Source of the DNA: Blastobasis lacticolella
Taxonomy: Eukaryota; Arthropoda; Insecta; Lepidoptera; Blastobasidae
Direction of reading: 5' to 3'
Length of the DNA stretch: 64,000 bases
Assembly (NCBI GenBank): GCA_905147135.1
Contig: LR990041.1
Coordinates: 11,035,907-11,099,906 of the forward strand
This document shows, piece by piece, positions 36,139-46,306 of this stretch. A program made the translations under genes and the position numbers. Numbering within the stretch: the first letter of the stretch is position 1; each line of letters opens with the position of its first letter. The notes below the pieces were generated by a model. The model did not search any database and was not told the origin of the DNA. It worked only from the letters and a program-made list of their open reading frames with translations.

Positions 36139-36424
36139 TAATTGTCCCGAAGGACGGAAGCCTTTGTCATATATATATCACCATCGTCGTCGTGGAACCA
36201 GAGGTACTTCTATTAGGAATCTTCTAGACGCGCTTCAAATGACTGTCTACAACCTAAAACGTAAAAGAGAACTCATATTTGTTAAGCTCCTACGCTATAT
36301 TTAACGCATTGATACCTACGCTCGCGCCTACTAGGCTGTTGCGAACCTAATTTTTTGTCACTTACTGAATATGTGTAGGTAGTTATTTAGGTCTCGCAAC
36401 CACTCGCAACTTGCTTCCTATTTA

Positions 36425-36690
36425 TGTTATACGGCAGATAAACAGGCAAGCGCGAGCCACCTGATGGAAAGTGATCACCGCCGCCTATGAACGAGCTCCC
36501 TAATATACCTCTTGATCGATCCCATGTCATAGTCCAAAGGAAGCATTGTGGCATGGGAGCTCATTCTACATCCAAATCGTGAATCGTGAAATAGTGATTC
36601 GCGAGGAGCGTTCTTTCGAACCTTCGCGTGAACACCGACAGAGGGTCTACGCATTATGAGTACCCAGCCCCCGGCGGATTCCACAGTTCA
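36425..36690 (-). mobile_element. Jockey-like LINE 3' end in intron 4 of the pseudogene
   Basis: Orthologue of 14330-14560. It contains CAAACAGGCAAGCGCG-like and CCATGTCATAGTCCAAAGG words of the 3' region of the 55905-56570 family, with private small indels. Confidence 0.55.
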
Positions 36691-37559
36691 ATTTAATAAA
36701 TAAAATTAAATACCGATTAATGTAACTATTTATTTTGTTTTTCAGTACTAGTATGGGCTATCCTACCATTAGATTTTAATGTAAACTTTGGAGCCTACTA
36801 TTTCCGGCCATGGCGGCTTCTAACGATAGTCAATTCTTTGCTGTTCTTCGTCGCAGCATTCTTTTTGATGCTAGGGCCTGAGAGCCCGAAGTATTTGGTT
36901 GCGCATGGGAAGCACGACGAAGCGATGGCAGTATTACAAACATTTTTTGCAAGGAATATGAGGAAATCTCCTGAAGATTTTCCGGTAAGTTTCCGTCTAG
37001 TGAAAAATAACCTCGATGCTTGCCTGCTCTCCTCATGCATAGCGCATGGTTTGTTGTCTTGTCACTGGTAGATTCATATTTCGATATTTTAGGTGAAAAT
37101 GCTGCTTATGCCCGACAACTCTGAACAGAAACGTAGTTTTCTCACATCTTTAAAGGAGCAATCACTGCCGTTATTCAAGCCGCCATTACTGAAATGGATG
37201 GCTCTCACCGGATTTCTCTTATTCGGAATATTTTCAACGTAAGTTACCTACCAGTTTGACGTGTGGTAGAGCAGAATATAGCACCAGCCATAGTCCAATT
37301 TCTTTGCATCAGCCTCATCAGCACCGTTCAGGATCGACATGAGTGGCGTCTTTTGGTGTCGGAGGCCAAGATCCTCTTTGGGTCGCTGAGCCAGCATAGT
37401 AAGTGAGTAAGCACCATCTATGGACGGCTGTCATAGAGGCAGACCATATGTTACCTTTGTAAACAATTCGTAAACTAGACAATGGGCAGCAGCGTTTTGC
37501 TAAGTGTTTTCAACACTGCTTACTCTAATACGCCTGCCAAGGGTTAAGAATATGGCAAT

Positions 37560-37866
37560 GCCTACAAGTGGCCATGTGGTGACCGGCAGAGTAGAATATC
37601 ATAAACCCACAATACACAACCCCTTACACTAGTGGGTATCGTACAAGGCATCGTGTTGTGGTGGCAAAACTTTTAGAGTCTCCGTAGGCCGGATAATGGG
37701 CAGCAGCGTTTTCCATTGTTATATTTATAACTATTATACTAATTATAACACTGCGATCTCCAACCCGCCTGCCTAGCATGGAGATTATGGCTATAACCTC
37801 CATTGAAGTGGATGTGGCTCAAGTCCAGTAGCGGACTGTTATGGGCTGTTGACGATGATAATGATG
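37560..37866 (+). repeat. GAT-tailed interspersed repeat, copy 4
   Basis: Orthologue of 15458-15728 in intron 6: GGCCATGTGGTGACCGGCAG, CAACCCGCCTGCC, GACTGTTATGGGCTGTTGA, ending in GATGATAATGATGA. A small duplication of TATAACTATTATACTAATTA-type words lies inside. Confidence 0.55.
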
Positions 37867-37949
37867 AACAAGTAACCAACGGTTCATCATTATTTAATTT
37901 AAATTGGTAGTCGTCCACTGTATCGAGTAACAAGTCTAGATAACGAGAT

Positions 37950-38690
37950 TGAATGGAAGCGAGAGACATATTGTGCCGTCCCCACCTAGTGAAGATGACA
38001 AATGCCGCACAGAGGTCACGGTTTGCCAATATCCACAGCCACGCAGGACTTCTCGAGTCCGTCACAAGATCATCTGTCTACCATGCAGCGAAGCCGTTTA
38101 CATTACGTGTATTGATGGGCAACAACCTCTAACCTCATCAGCTCTATTGGCAACGCAGCAAAGTGACACTTGTTGACGCATAATATTGGCCATTCTTCGA
38201 ACTATGTCTATGCATAATGTAACCGTGGTTCTCCTGAGAATCAAAACTCCGAATGTAGTGCTCTTTAAGTCTGTCTGTGTACATAACGAAAGACCCCTCA
38301 AATTTTAATTCCGAGACTGCACGTAATTTCCAAAACTCAAGCTTAAAATATGGTGCGAACTATTTACTCTATATAGACTCTACTACTGTCACGGGGTGCC
38401 AATCGACTCCCGAGACTATTCAAATATAGTCTAGTTCGAATAGTGTTTCTATGACACCATCAGCATAGATAGCACAAGTGGTCAAGCGCGAGAGCAACAA
38501 GCACTGCTTTTGATCTTAGATTTTGAAGGAAATAAAGATTCACTCGCGGCGCGAGCTACGTCAGAGCACACTTGCTAGCCGTACTGGATCCTTTTGTCTC
38601 GAGACTGATGGAACAAGCTCGGGAGGCGATATTGACACCCTGCAACGATCTCTTATCTATACAAATATGATAAAGAGAAAAGAGTCTCCA
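37950..38690. mobile_element. Private insertion in intron 6, class uncertain
   Basis: Extra sequence relative to unit A. The left part has a plus-strand frame (37949-38176) with spaced cysteines (VRHKIICLPCSEAVYITC) reminiscent of the Cys-rich C-terminal end of some transposases, but too short to assign. The right part, 38392-38643, is bounded by inverted ends GGGTGCCAATCGACTCCCGAG-like and CTCGGGAGGCGATATTGACACCC-like, probably a small hAT-like MITE. Target duplications were not resolved. Confidence 0.35.
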
Positions 38691-40168
38691 GTGCGTTTGT
38701 AAAAAAAATCTTGCAATTATTTAAGTAATTTAATGTAGTGTTTTAAATTCAATTTCAGTTTAAACGGGTTATACGTCTGGATCCCGTATATATTGAACAA
38801 AGTGTTCACTGGATCCGAGCCGGGGTTGACAGCGTGTGGGGTCATCGCTCAAAGGCTTAACGAGGTTAGTTAGAAATAATAATACTTTAGGTAAGCTGAT
38901 TCTAGATTTTCTGCCTATCCATCTTCTGACATATGGTTCAGCATTTCCATAAGTTCTGCGACTGATATTTCACCAAGACCTTCGAAATCCGAAAATGAAA
39001 AGCAAATAATCCTTACAATGTTTTGTAAAAACGGGTAGCACTTATAATCTGTCCAAACTAACTTGTCCTGTTTGGTTCGGGAAATTATGTATTTAAGTGG
39101 ATAATCTGCAGCAGTATTCGTTGAAATTCACATTCTATGTATTTCTTGAATAATTCAAGACATTTTTACACAATATACGTAGCGCGATTGATACAGCAAG
39201 TCGTGATTTTGGGCATTGTTTGTTTAAAACAGATTGAACAGATTCAAATTAGGTCCCCCAATTTTAAACAAACACCTTAGGCATCGCCTGATTTCTTTCT
39301 TTTCTAAAATTAAAGGTTGTTGATTGCCTAAAAACTAGTTAAGATGGAATTTAAACCATTCTTATGTTTAGTGAAAACGAGCACGGAAAGGAGCAGGAAC
39401 GGTAATAGATGATGAACGGTAAAACATCAGTAACCCGGTGAAATTTATTGGAAAGAAGGCCTTACTTGTCATAATGTACCTCTTGATTGGCACATTTTGC
39501 ATCCTCGTGAATTTCATAACGAATAACTTTGTGTTTGCCGCGCTGCTGTCTTCGACGTCCTTAATATCATGCGCTATTGGGCCCGTCAACGGTTTTGGGG
39601 TATCCATTTTCCCAACACAGTTCAGGTGAGTGCATGCTATTGGGTGGTTTGTTCACCTTTGTAAATAAGTCAACCTTATCGAAATCAAAACAACGATGCT
39701 CACTTAAAAAGTGAGCAGCTGGAAGTAGAGCCCAACTTTAATTGGCACTATTACCTATTGCTTTATTTTCTGGGTCTCTGGGTAAATTCTACCGTAATAT
39801 TTATTGTACCTACTTTAGCGAACTGAGTAGCGTCGTAGTGGTATATAATCACGTGTCCCGATGATTCTTAAGAGAGGTAGGGCATAGCGGGGTATCTCGT
39901 TCGAATTGGAGCCGCCCGACTGGGGAAGTACCTCCACCTTACAGAATATCGCAGCTAAACAATACTCTTTTAAATAGTATTGTGTTTCTGCCGGTGAGTA
40001 AGGTTTCCAGTGCTCCATGAGGTGGGGATTTGGGGAACCGTGGCTTTGGCAGTGGAGTGGCTTTTGCCTTTTTGCTGCCAGAGCAACGTGTTATAGAGAT
40101 GGGCAACGCATTGGCGATACTGTTGGTGTTGCTAATGTCTATAGGCAGTGGTGACTACTTCCCATCAG

Positions 40169-40355
40169 AGGGCCTAGTGTGAGTTCCGCTTCGATTTTAC
40201 TTAACTATCGCGTTTGCGTTTACGTCGAAATTACCATGAAAAAAAAAACTTCATTTACGTACCACTAGGCGGCGCTATATGTTTTCATACTAATTTCCAC
40301 GTAAACGCAAACGCGATAGTAAAGTAAAATCGAAGCGGAACTCACACTAGGCCCT
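40169..40355. repeat. Palindromic MITE, 187 bp, CAG target duplication
   Basis: Arms of about 68 bp begin AGGGCCTAGTGTGAG and are near-perfect inverted copies (shared GCGTTTGCGTTTACG and CGAAGCGGAA words). CAG lies on both sides (40166-40168 and 40356-40358). A 3-bp duplication fits PIF/Harbinger-type MITEs. The ends resemble those of the 149-bp MITE at 44464-44612. It is private to unit B. Confidence 0.7.
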
Positions 40356-40479
40356 CAGGTGGCCTGCTTTCCTGTGTGCATATCGTATGTCATAAAAAAA
40401 AACTTTTTCTAGTCGCTTACTAATCTATTTATTTCGCACATTAGTTCCTGTCAGTCAGCATGGCAGCACTTACTTATCT

Positions 40480-40843
40480 AATGTTCTCCCTCCCTGTTCG
40501 ACCCACTTCACTTTTCTCTCGTCTCTTCACTTTGTTTAATTAAAATATTATTTTATCTTTGCTTTTACTTATATATTGTATCCAGTTTTAAGTTCATATG
40601 TTTATTTTATGGTTTGTATTTGTATTTATTATGTGCTTCCGGACTATAGTTGCATAAATGTATATCCCTCCTCCTTTTTACTCAAGTAGTTTTGTATTTT
40701 TTTGTCTTTCTTTTCCTGCACCGCCTACCTTTCTCAGGCTTAGATTATCCCGGTTGACTGGTAGATAAGGCTATTTTAGCCTATAAGTTCGCCACTGTAC
40801 TTTTGTGCATAAAGCTTTAATAAATAAATAAATAAATAAAATG
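40480..40843 (+). mobile_element. LINE or SINE 3' end with AATA-run tail
   Basis: Non-coding insertion in intron 8, private to unit B. It includes CCTTTCTCAGGCTTAGATTATCC and GCCTATAAGTTCGCC and ends in AATAAATAAATAAATAAA. No reverse transcriptase motif remains. Confidence 0.5.
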
Positions 40844-41064
40844 TTAGGGTTACGACACTCGGGTAAGTATCTAACTAACAGTCCATACATCCGTCGTTAC
40901 CATCTCGTTCGTTATTGGTTTTATTTAATATAGATACTTTTAGAAAGAAACGATATATTTATTTCGGCGAAATTACCCCATCTGTATTGATAAATGGATG
41001 TTTATGTACCTATTATATCATATTATCATAATAAAATATGATGAATCATTCTAATCAATCAATT

Positions 41065-41325
41065 GGCCGTGTGGTGACCGGCAGAGTAGAATAGTACCAA
41101 CCCCTTACGCTCATGGGTGTCGTACAAGGCGACTAATGTTTTCGAGGCAAAAGATCAAGAGTCTCCGTAGTCTGGAAAATGGGCAGCAGCATTTTCCATT
41201 GTTATATTTAAACACTGCGATCTCCAACCCGCCTGCCCAGCGCGGAGATTATGGCAATAACCTCCCCTTTCGTGGGAGAGGCCCTAAGTCCTGCAGTGGA
41301 CTGTTACGGGCTGTGATGATGATTC
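41065..41325 (+). repeat. GAT-tailed interspersed repeat, copy 5
   Basis: GGCCGTGTGGTGACCGGCAG through GGACTGTTACGGGCTGTGATGATGA. It lies in intron 8 of the pseudogene and is absent from the same place in unit A, so this copy moved after the duplication. Confidence 0.6.
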
Positions 41326-42149
41326 TAATCAAGCGGGCTCTAAGAGTGATTGCTACCTTTATGGTATAACAATCGAGAATAATACTATTACCAATTTCAC
41401 ACAATTCCATGGATTAAATGCTTAAATATTTAATATCTTTTATCAGATAATTAAGTACCGATATCCGCAACCAAATACTGATAGATGTATGTACTTACTA
41501 AGCATACTTTTCTTGAATTTAGGTGCTGATGATATTTTGCATTGGCAAAATTGCGTTGAGAAAATAGGTAAAAGATATCCTACGGCCCTAAGTCGTCACA
41601 CGGAGACCGCGCGCACATGGCATTTCAGGCTATCCGTCTCGTGCACTAAACCACGTATAGTAGTCAACTATCTGCGTGCGGTTTTTCCGTGACGCACATA
41701 TTGATTTTAGCCCGCCGCGGGGTCGCACTAATACCAAACTATATATGATCACCCGCTGGGCAAATCTGAAGATTGTCTGAAAATTTCATCAAAATCGATT
41801 TTTGGTAGAACTCATGGAATTTTTGTTTAGTTGCGTCCAAGAACAAGTATGTTTCTGGGCACAAACAACACCACATTATCGCTACTTGTAGTAGGTAATC
41901 AATTAATGTCGCGAGGGCCCGACGTCCGCCTTGCCCTTGGCCATGAAACACCCATTTCTTATGGACTAATGTGTGTAGAGCGTATAATATTAATGCTTTA
42001 CAGGGGCATGGCCATCAGCCTGGTGATGTTCGGACGGCTGGGCTCCGTGGTGCGCACCAACGTGGCGGGGCTGCTGCTCAACACCGCCTGCGAGGCCACA
42101 TTCTTCGTCTTCGGTGGACTCCTCATATGTGAGTTCTTTAAAATATATT

Positions 42150-42690
42150 TTTTATATTAGACAATACAGGCATTTGACCGCCGTCTCAACTGTTGGTAAG
42201 TGACGATGCGGCCGAAGATGCAGCATGCCCGTCTTGGAGCAGTCTTTTCACTCTGCCTTGAAGGCATCCAGATCAAATATACCCACTTCTGGTTACTACA
42301 ATATCACACCTCCATTTTCCACCACCATTTTCACGTCAATGCTTCTTTTCAACAAGCATCCTTGCCGTTGTCACCCACATAAGTTGCTTTTGCACAGCAT
42401 TCGTTACGAATTTATAGGTATGCAAGTACAGCATCGCCTAATCCTGAAATTGGCCGTGTGGGGGGCCAGAATATAATAGCAAAAATTCCTTACATTCATA
42501 GGTGTTGCACAAGACGACTAATGATTTCAAAGCAAAAATTCTGGAGTGTCTGTAGGCTGGAAAATGGGAAGTAGCGCTTTCCATTGTTATATTTACAACA
42601 CTGCGCTCTTTAACCCGCCTGCCAAGCGTGGAGATTATAGCAATAACCTCCCCTGTCTCTGCAGAGGAGTGTTATCGGCTGTTGATGATA
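42150..42690 (+). repeat. Two intron 9 repeats, orthologous to 18440-19015
   Basis: 42150-42400 matches 18440-18730 and 42452-42690 is copy 6 of the GAT-tailed repeat (orthologue of 18774-19015). Order and orientation are the same as in unit A, so both predate the duplication. Confidence 0.55.
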
Positions 42691-42869
42691 ATGATTATCG
42701 TGGTCACATGTTAATGCACGTGCACAGAATCGGATTTCCCAGCCAAAGCTTACCAGCCTGTTTATGAGCCGGCAAGCACATTGTATTGTATGTTTTGACA
42801 AAAACAGATACGCAGACCTTCCGCTAGGGGCGTCATTCCGTGGATATAGGGGTGGCCGCACTACCTTTA

Positions 42870-43711
42870 AGCCGGGACCACACGACACAAACTTATACTT
42901 GCACAGCACCTTTGTACAAACGAAGTTTGCGCAAACGGATCGTGTAGACGTCAAATTTTAAATTAGAAAATTTGACGGCAACTTAAAATTTGATGTCTAT
43001 ACGATCCGTTTGCGCAAACTGGCTTGTTCCGTTTATCCACCCTAAAACAGCCATCCTAAGGGTACTCGGAAACGCGTGTCCATCTATCCACCCTAAAAGG
43101 GTGGATATTCGTAATTCATATAATATTTTTCTTCCGATTTTCTCCCCTGCCTATGTCATTTACAGAAACATACACAAACCCGGATTAAGTTTTTGGAATG
43201 CGTGCAAAAGACGCACAGTTCTTCGCTAATACGTCTACTGCAGCAATTTAGAAAATGATTGAAAATATACATTACAAGGGACGAATTTATCCAGGATACA
43301 CAACTACGTCTACTCAATAATGAAATAAGTGTTGGTTATTTTCTGGACATATTGCAAAATTTATAAAAAATCGGCTTCGCAGGGGTATATTCCTCTTTGT
43401 AATTTTTTTTTAGTTAATAGTGAAGTAATCATTATTTTTGTTTAGTGAAAAAGTTATTTTTATAAATATAGGATGCCAGTTTTTATTTAATAGATAATTT
43501 TATTAAATCTGTACTTGGGGTAAAAAGTCAGAAGAACAATCAGATGTGAATTCCGTTTATCCACCCCGTTCAGGGTGGATAGATGGACACGCGTTTCCGA
43601 GTATCCACCTTAGGGTGCCTGTTTTAGAGTGGATAAACGGAACAAGTCCGCAAATTTCGTTTGTACAAACGCGCTGTGCAAGCATAAGTTTGTGAAGTGT
43701 GGATCCGGCTT
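42870..43711. repeat. Palindromic MITE split by a later insertion
   Basis: The halves 42870-43020 and 43657-43711 together correspond to the 207-bp MITE at 19186-19392. The left arm and centre are complete up to TTTGCGCAAACT; the remainder of the right arm resumes at TCGTTTGTACAAACG after the 43021-43648 insertion. Confidence 0.75.
43021..43648. mobile_element. Non-autonomous hAT-like element, 628 bp
   Basis: Inverted ends of about 75 bp: left GGCTTGTTCCGTTTATCCAC, right ends GTGGATAAACGGAACAAGTC. Both contain GAAACGCGTGTCCATCTATC. The flanks are CGCAAACT (43013-43020) and CGCAAATT (43649-43656), an 8-bp duplication with one mismatch. Short internal palindromes around CCACCCT...AGGGTGG repeat near both ends. 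It has no transposase. It inserted into the arm of an older MITE. Confidence 0.75.
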
Positions 43712-43781
43712 TAGAAAATAATTTAATACCGGCTGAAAATTAAAGCACACTTTCAACCTAGATATTACGATCGCAGCGTAG

Positions 43782-45299
43782 CACACTGTTCCAAGAACCC
43801 TTCGGACCTGACATTTCGAACTAAGCACAGAATGTGACGCGTTATGTTATTTTAAATGATAAGCAAAAACTCCCGTGTGGAAATTCCTTATAGTTTTGGA
43901 GAACACTCTAACCTAAGTACGTCGATTTTTTTTACTTCGAAAGTAAAATATTAATTTTTCTACCAGAACATTTACTTTATTTGCCCAACTTTTAACATAC
44001 ATTTATTGAGCGTCTAAAAGCCTATTTTTTTATAGCCTTTCCTAGTCGACAATGTAAGCGTAAGGCGAAATAATAATATTTTTCATTCAAATGGTTTTAT
44101 TTTAATATCTATAATAATTCAAGCTATTAGCACCCAAAAATCTATTTAAAAGGTAGAGCATTAGGCTGTCTATCTTCCTAAAAAATAACAGCTGCTAATT
44201 CCGTGGGATATAGGAGAAATTTGATTCTAAATATTTCCTAACTACAAACGCCTGAAACTTAGTAATAGCAATATTTTATATACACATTTGCTATGAACTT
44301 TTAGTAAGGTCTAAAATTAAAAATACTGTGGATTGAACGGTTTTCATTGTATTACTAGCTGTTACCCGCGGCTTCGTCCGCGGTAAATAGTACAGTGGAG
44401 CAGAAAGTAAAATAAGTCTACAAAAATTCCACATTTTTCGGCACAATCTTTTATCGTCACCAGTGGCCCTAGCACAAGTGTGTCCGCGACAAAGCTCGCG
44501 CCGCGACACAGTGTTTGTCTCTTTCTCTCAATACTAAGACGAGAGAGATAGCAATAGCTATGTCGCGCTTTTTCTCGGTTATCGCGCGCGAGAGCATCTT
44601 GTGCTAGGCCTACAGGGAGATATTGGGGCATTTAATGCATGACAAAAATTTCATGTCCGTGCAGTTAACCATTGAGGAGTTCCCTCGTTGGGAGCCGATC
44701 CTAGGTGCACCTTCAGGTTATGCTTATCATAATAATGCATTGTCATCCAAACTAAACAGATATCTGATTTAATTATGAGTTAATATTAGTTATAGTGAGT
44801 TACAAAGTATTGTTTGTAATATTTATCTTTTTCTTGCAAAATTATCATTATATAATAATTATATTAACGTCAGATTGAAATCCATATTTGGTTGCAAGCA
44901 TAGGTTTTTTGTTATACGTCTTCTAGTACGTTTATTAGGTTATACCATTTAATTCATTCGATGAAGCTAGGTGTGGCGTGGGAAGGGGTCCACCTTCGTT
45001 AGGCGTTAGCTAAAACCCCACGTCAATACATCTAGCCTGGAGAAATAGGGGCAAGGCGACATGGAGCCGTTTCAGACCCATGCCGCCGCCAGTGATGCTG
45101 TGGATAGCGCCACAGCCTTTCCCTCTCCGGAGGTGACCGCAAGCATGTTAGGAGAATGTGATGCTGTGGATAGCGCCACAGCCGGCACCTTTCCCTCTCC
45201 GAAGGTGTTCTCAAGTACACGAGGAGAAACTAGTCCTGGACAAATAGAGGCCGGTACTTCTTCGGGAATGAGTAGTGGAAGTACTATTTCTTGTAATTT
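43782..45299 (+). repeat. Left inverted arm of the foldback element
   Basis: Homologous to the reverse complement of 46063-47450. It includes a frame starting at ATG 45061 (MEPFQTHAAASDAVDSA...) equal to the N-terminus encoded by the right arm. Homology stops at TTTCTTGTAATT (45299), where the frame runs into unrelated sequence (antisense of the spacer gene). Confidence 0.8.
44464..44612. repeat. 149-bp MITE nested in the left arm
   Basis: Ends TGGCCCTAGCACAAG and CTTGTGCTAGGCCTA are inverted copies. CAG flanks both sides (44461-44463 and 44613-44615). The right arm has the empty site CGTCACCAGGGAGAT (reverse strand near 46735-46750), proving that this insertion followed formation of the foldback. 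Confidence 0.85.
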
Positions 45300-46306
45300 C
45301 GTGACAAAAGTGATCTATAAGTGAAACAGAAGCCTCGAACTCACTTATTAGGATTTCATCTTTAGGGTAGCACAAAGATTTAGAATCGTGAACCAAATTA
45401 CAAGGTTGATACGCATATCCTCTTCTGAGAAGATCTTGGCGCATGAATTTATGTGTATCCACACTTACATTCGAGTCAATGATAAAAGCCAGCGCTTTAT
45501 CGGGAGTATAGGGTTGTGGTTTTTTATCTGAACCGGATTTTTTATTTCTTTTGATATTTCAGTAATTTTTGCAGGATTATCTATGCACGTATCCATAATT
45601 GATTCAATTTCTTTAGCATTGTGAATTAAAGAAGAATCTGATGAACTAGCAGAATGCACTATAGCTTCAATGAATGCTTTTACTAATTTCGCAGGTGGCT
45701 TTTCACTGAGTTTTTCTGCCAATAATTTAGTTTGTCTTCGCTGTTGACGGCAACTAAGAGACATATTATGCACTTCTCGGACTAGGAAATGAAGCGGCAC
45801 TCACAATTTTTATTGCATCAGGGAGGTCATCAAAAATATCTTTATTTAGCTACATTTTGTTTCCGCTTTGTTAATAAATCTTGCTACTGCATTAAGCAGA
45901 GCTTTTTGTCGTTTTCATCGATTGCTTCAATGGGCTTAAGTTTGTCGCCAAGTAATGCAAAGACACTGTCTATTCTTTCCGAGTTATTTAAGTCAGGTGG
46001 CCGACCATTTGGATAAATATGACGGCTTTTAGCAACAAACTCTCGATAAACTGCCAAACGCGAATTACAAGAAATAGTACTTCCACTACTCATTTCTGAA
46101 GTAGTGCCGGCTTCTTTTTGTCCAGGACTAGTTTCTCCTCGTGTAATTGCGAACACCTTCGAAGAGGGAAAGGTGCCGGCTGTGGCGCTATCCACAGCAT
46201 CACATTCTCCTAACATACTTGCGGTCACCTCCGGAGAGGGAAAGGTGCCGGCTGTGGCACTATCCACAGCATCACTGGCAGCGGCATGGGTCCGAAACGG
46301 CTCCAT
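45300..46306 (-). pseudogene. N-terminal transposon protein fragment, frameshifted
   Basis: Read on the minus strand from ATG 46306: MEPFRTHAAASDAVDSATAG with an internal repeat of the DAVDSATAGTFPS block, then RLAVYREFVAKSRHIYPNG, PPDLNNSERIDSVFALLGD, later IFDDLPDAIKIVSAASFPSP, SLSCRQQRRQTKLLAEKLSE, KLVKAFIEAIVHSA and ALAFIIDSNVSVDTHKFMRQ, LLRRGYAYQPCNLVHDSKS, EFEASVSLIDHFCHEI. Frame changes are needed between these blocks, and the gene is cut at 45300 where the inverted arm begins. I do not recognise the family with confidence; it looks like the non-catalytic front part of a transposase. Confidence 0.55.

Noticed and set aside
37949..38176. piggyBac Cys-rich C-terminus
   Set aside because: Cysteine spacing does not fit well and no TTAA-flanked ends were found; kept only as an uncertain insertion.
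44358..44400. Separate element at CCGCGGCTTCGTCCGCGG
   Set aside because: It occurs in both arms of the foldback, so it is part of that element; related words elsewhere are a dispersed insect repeat.
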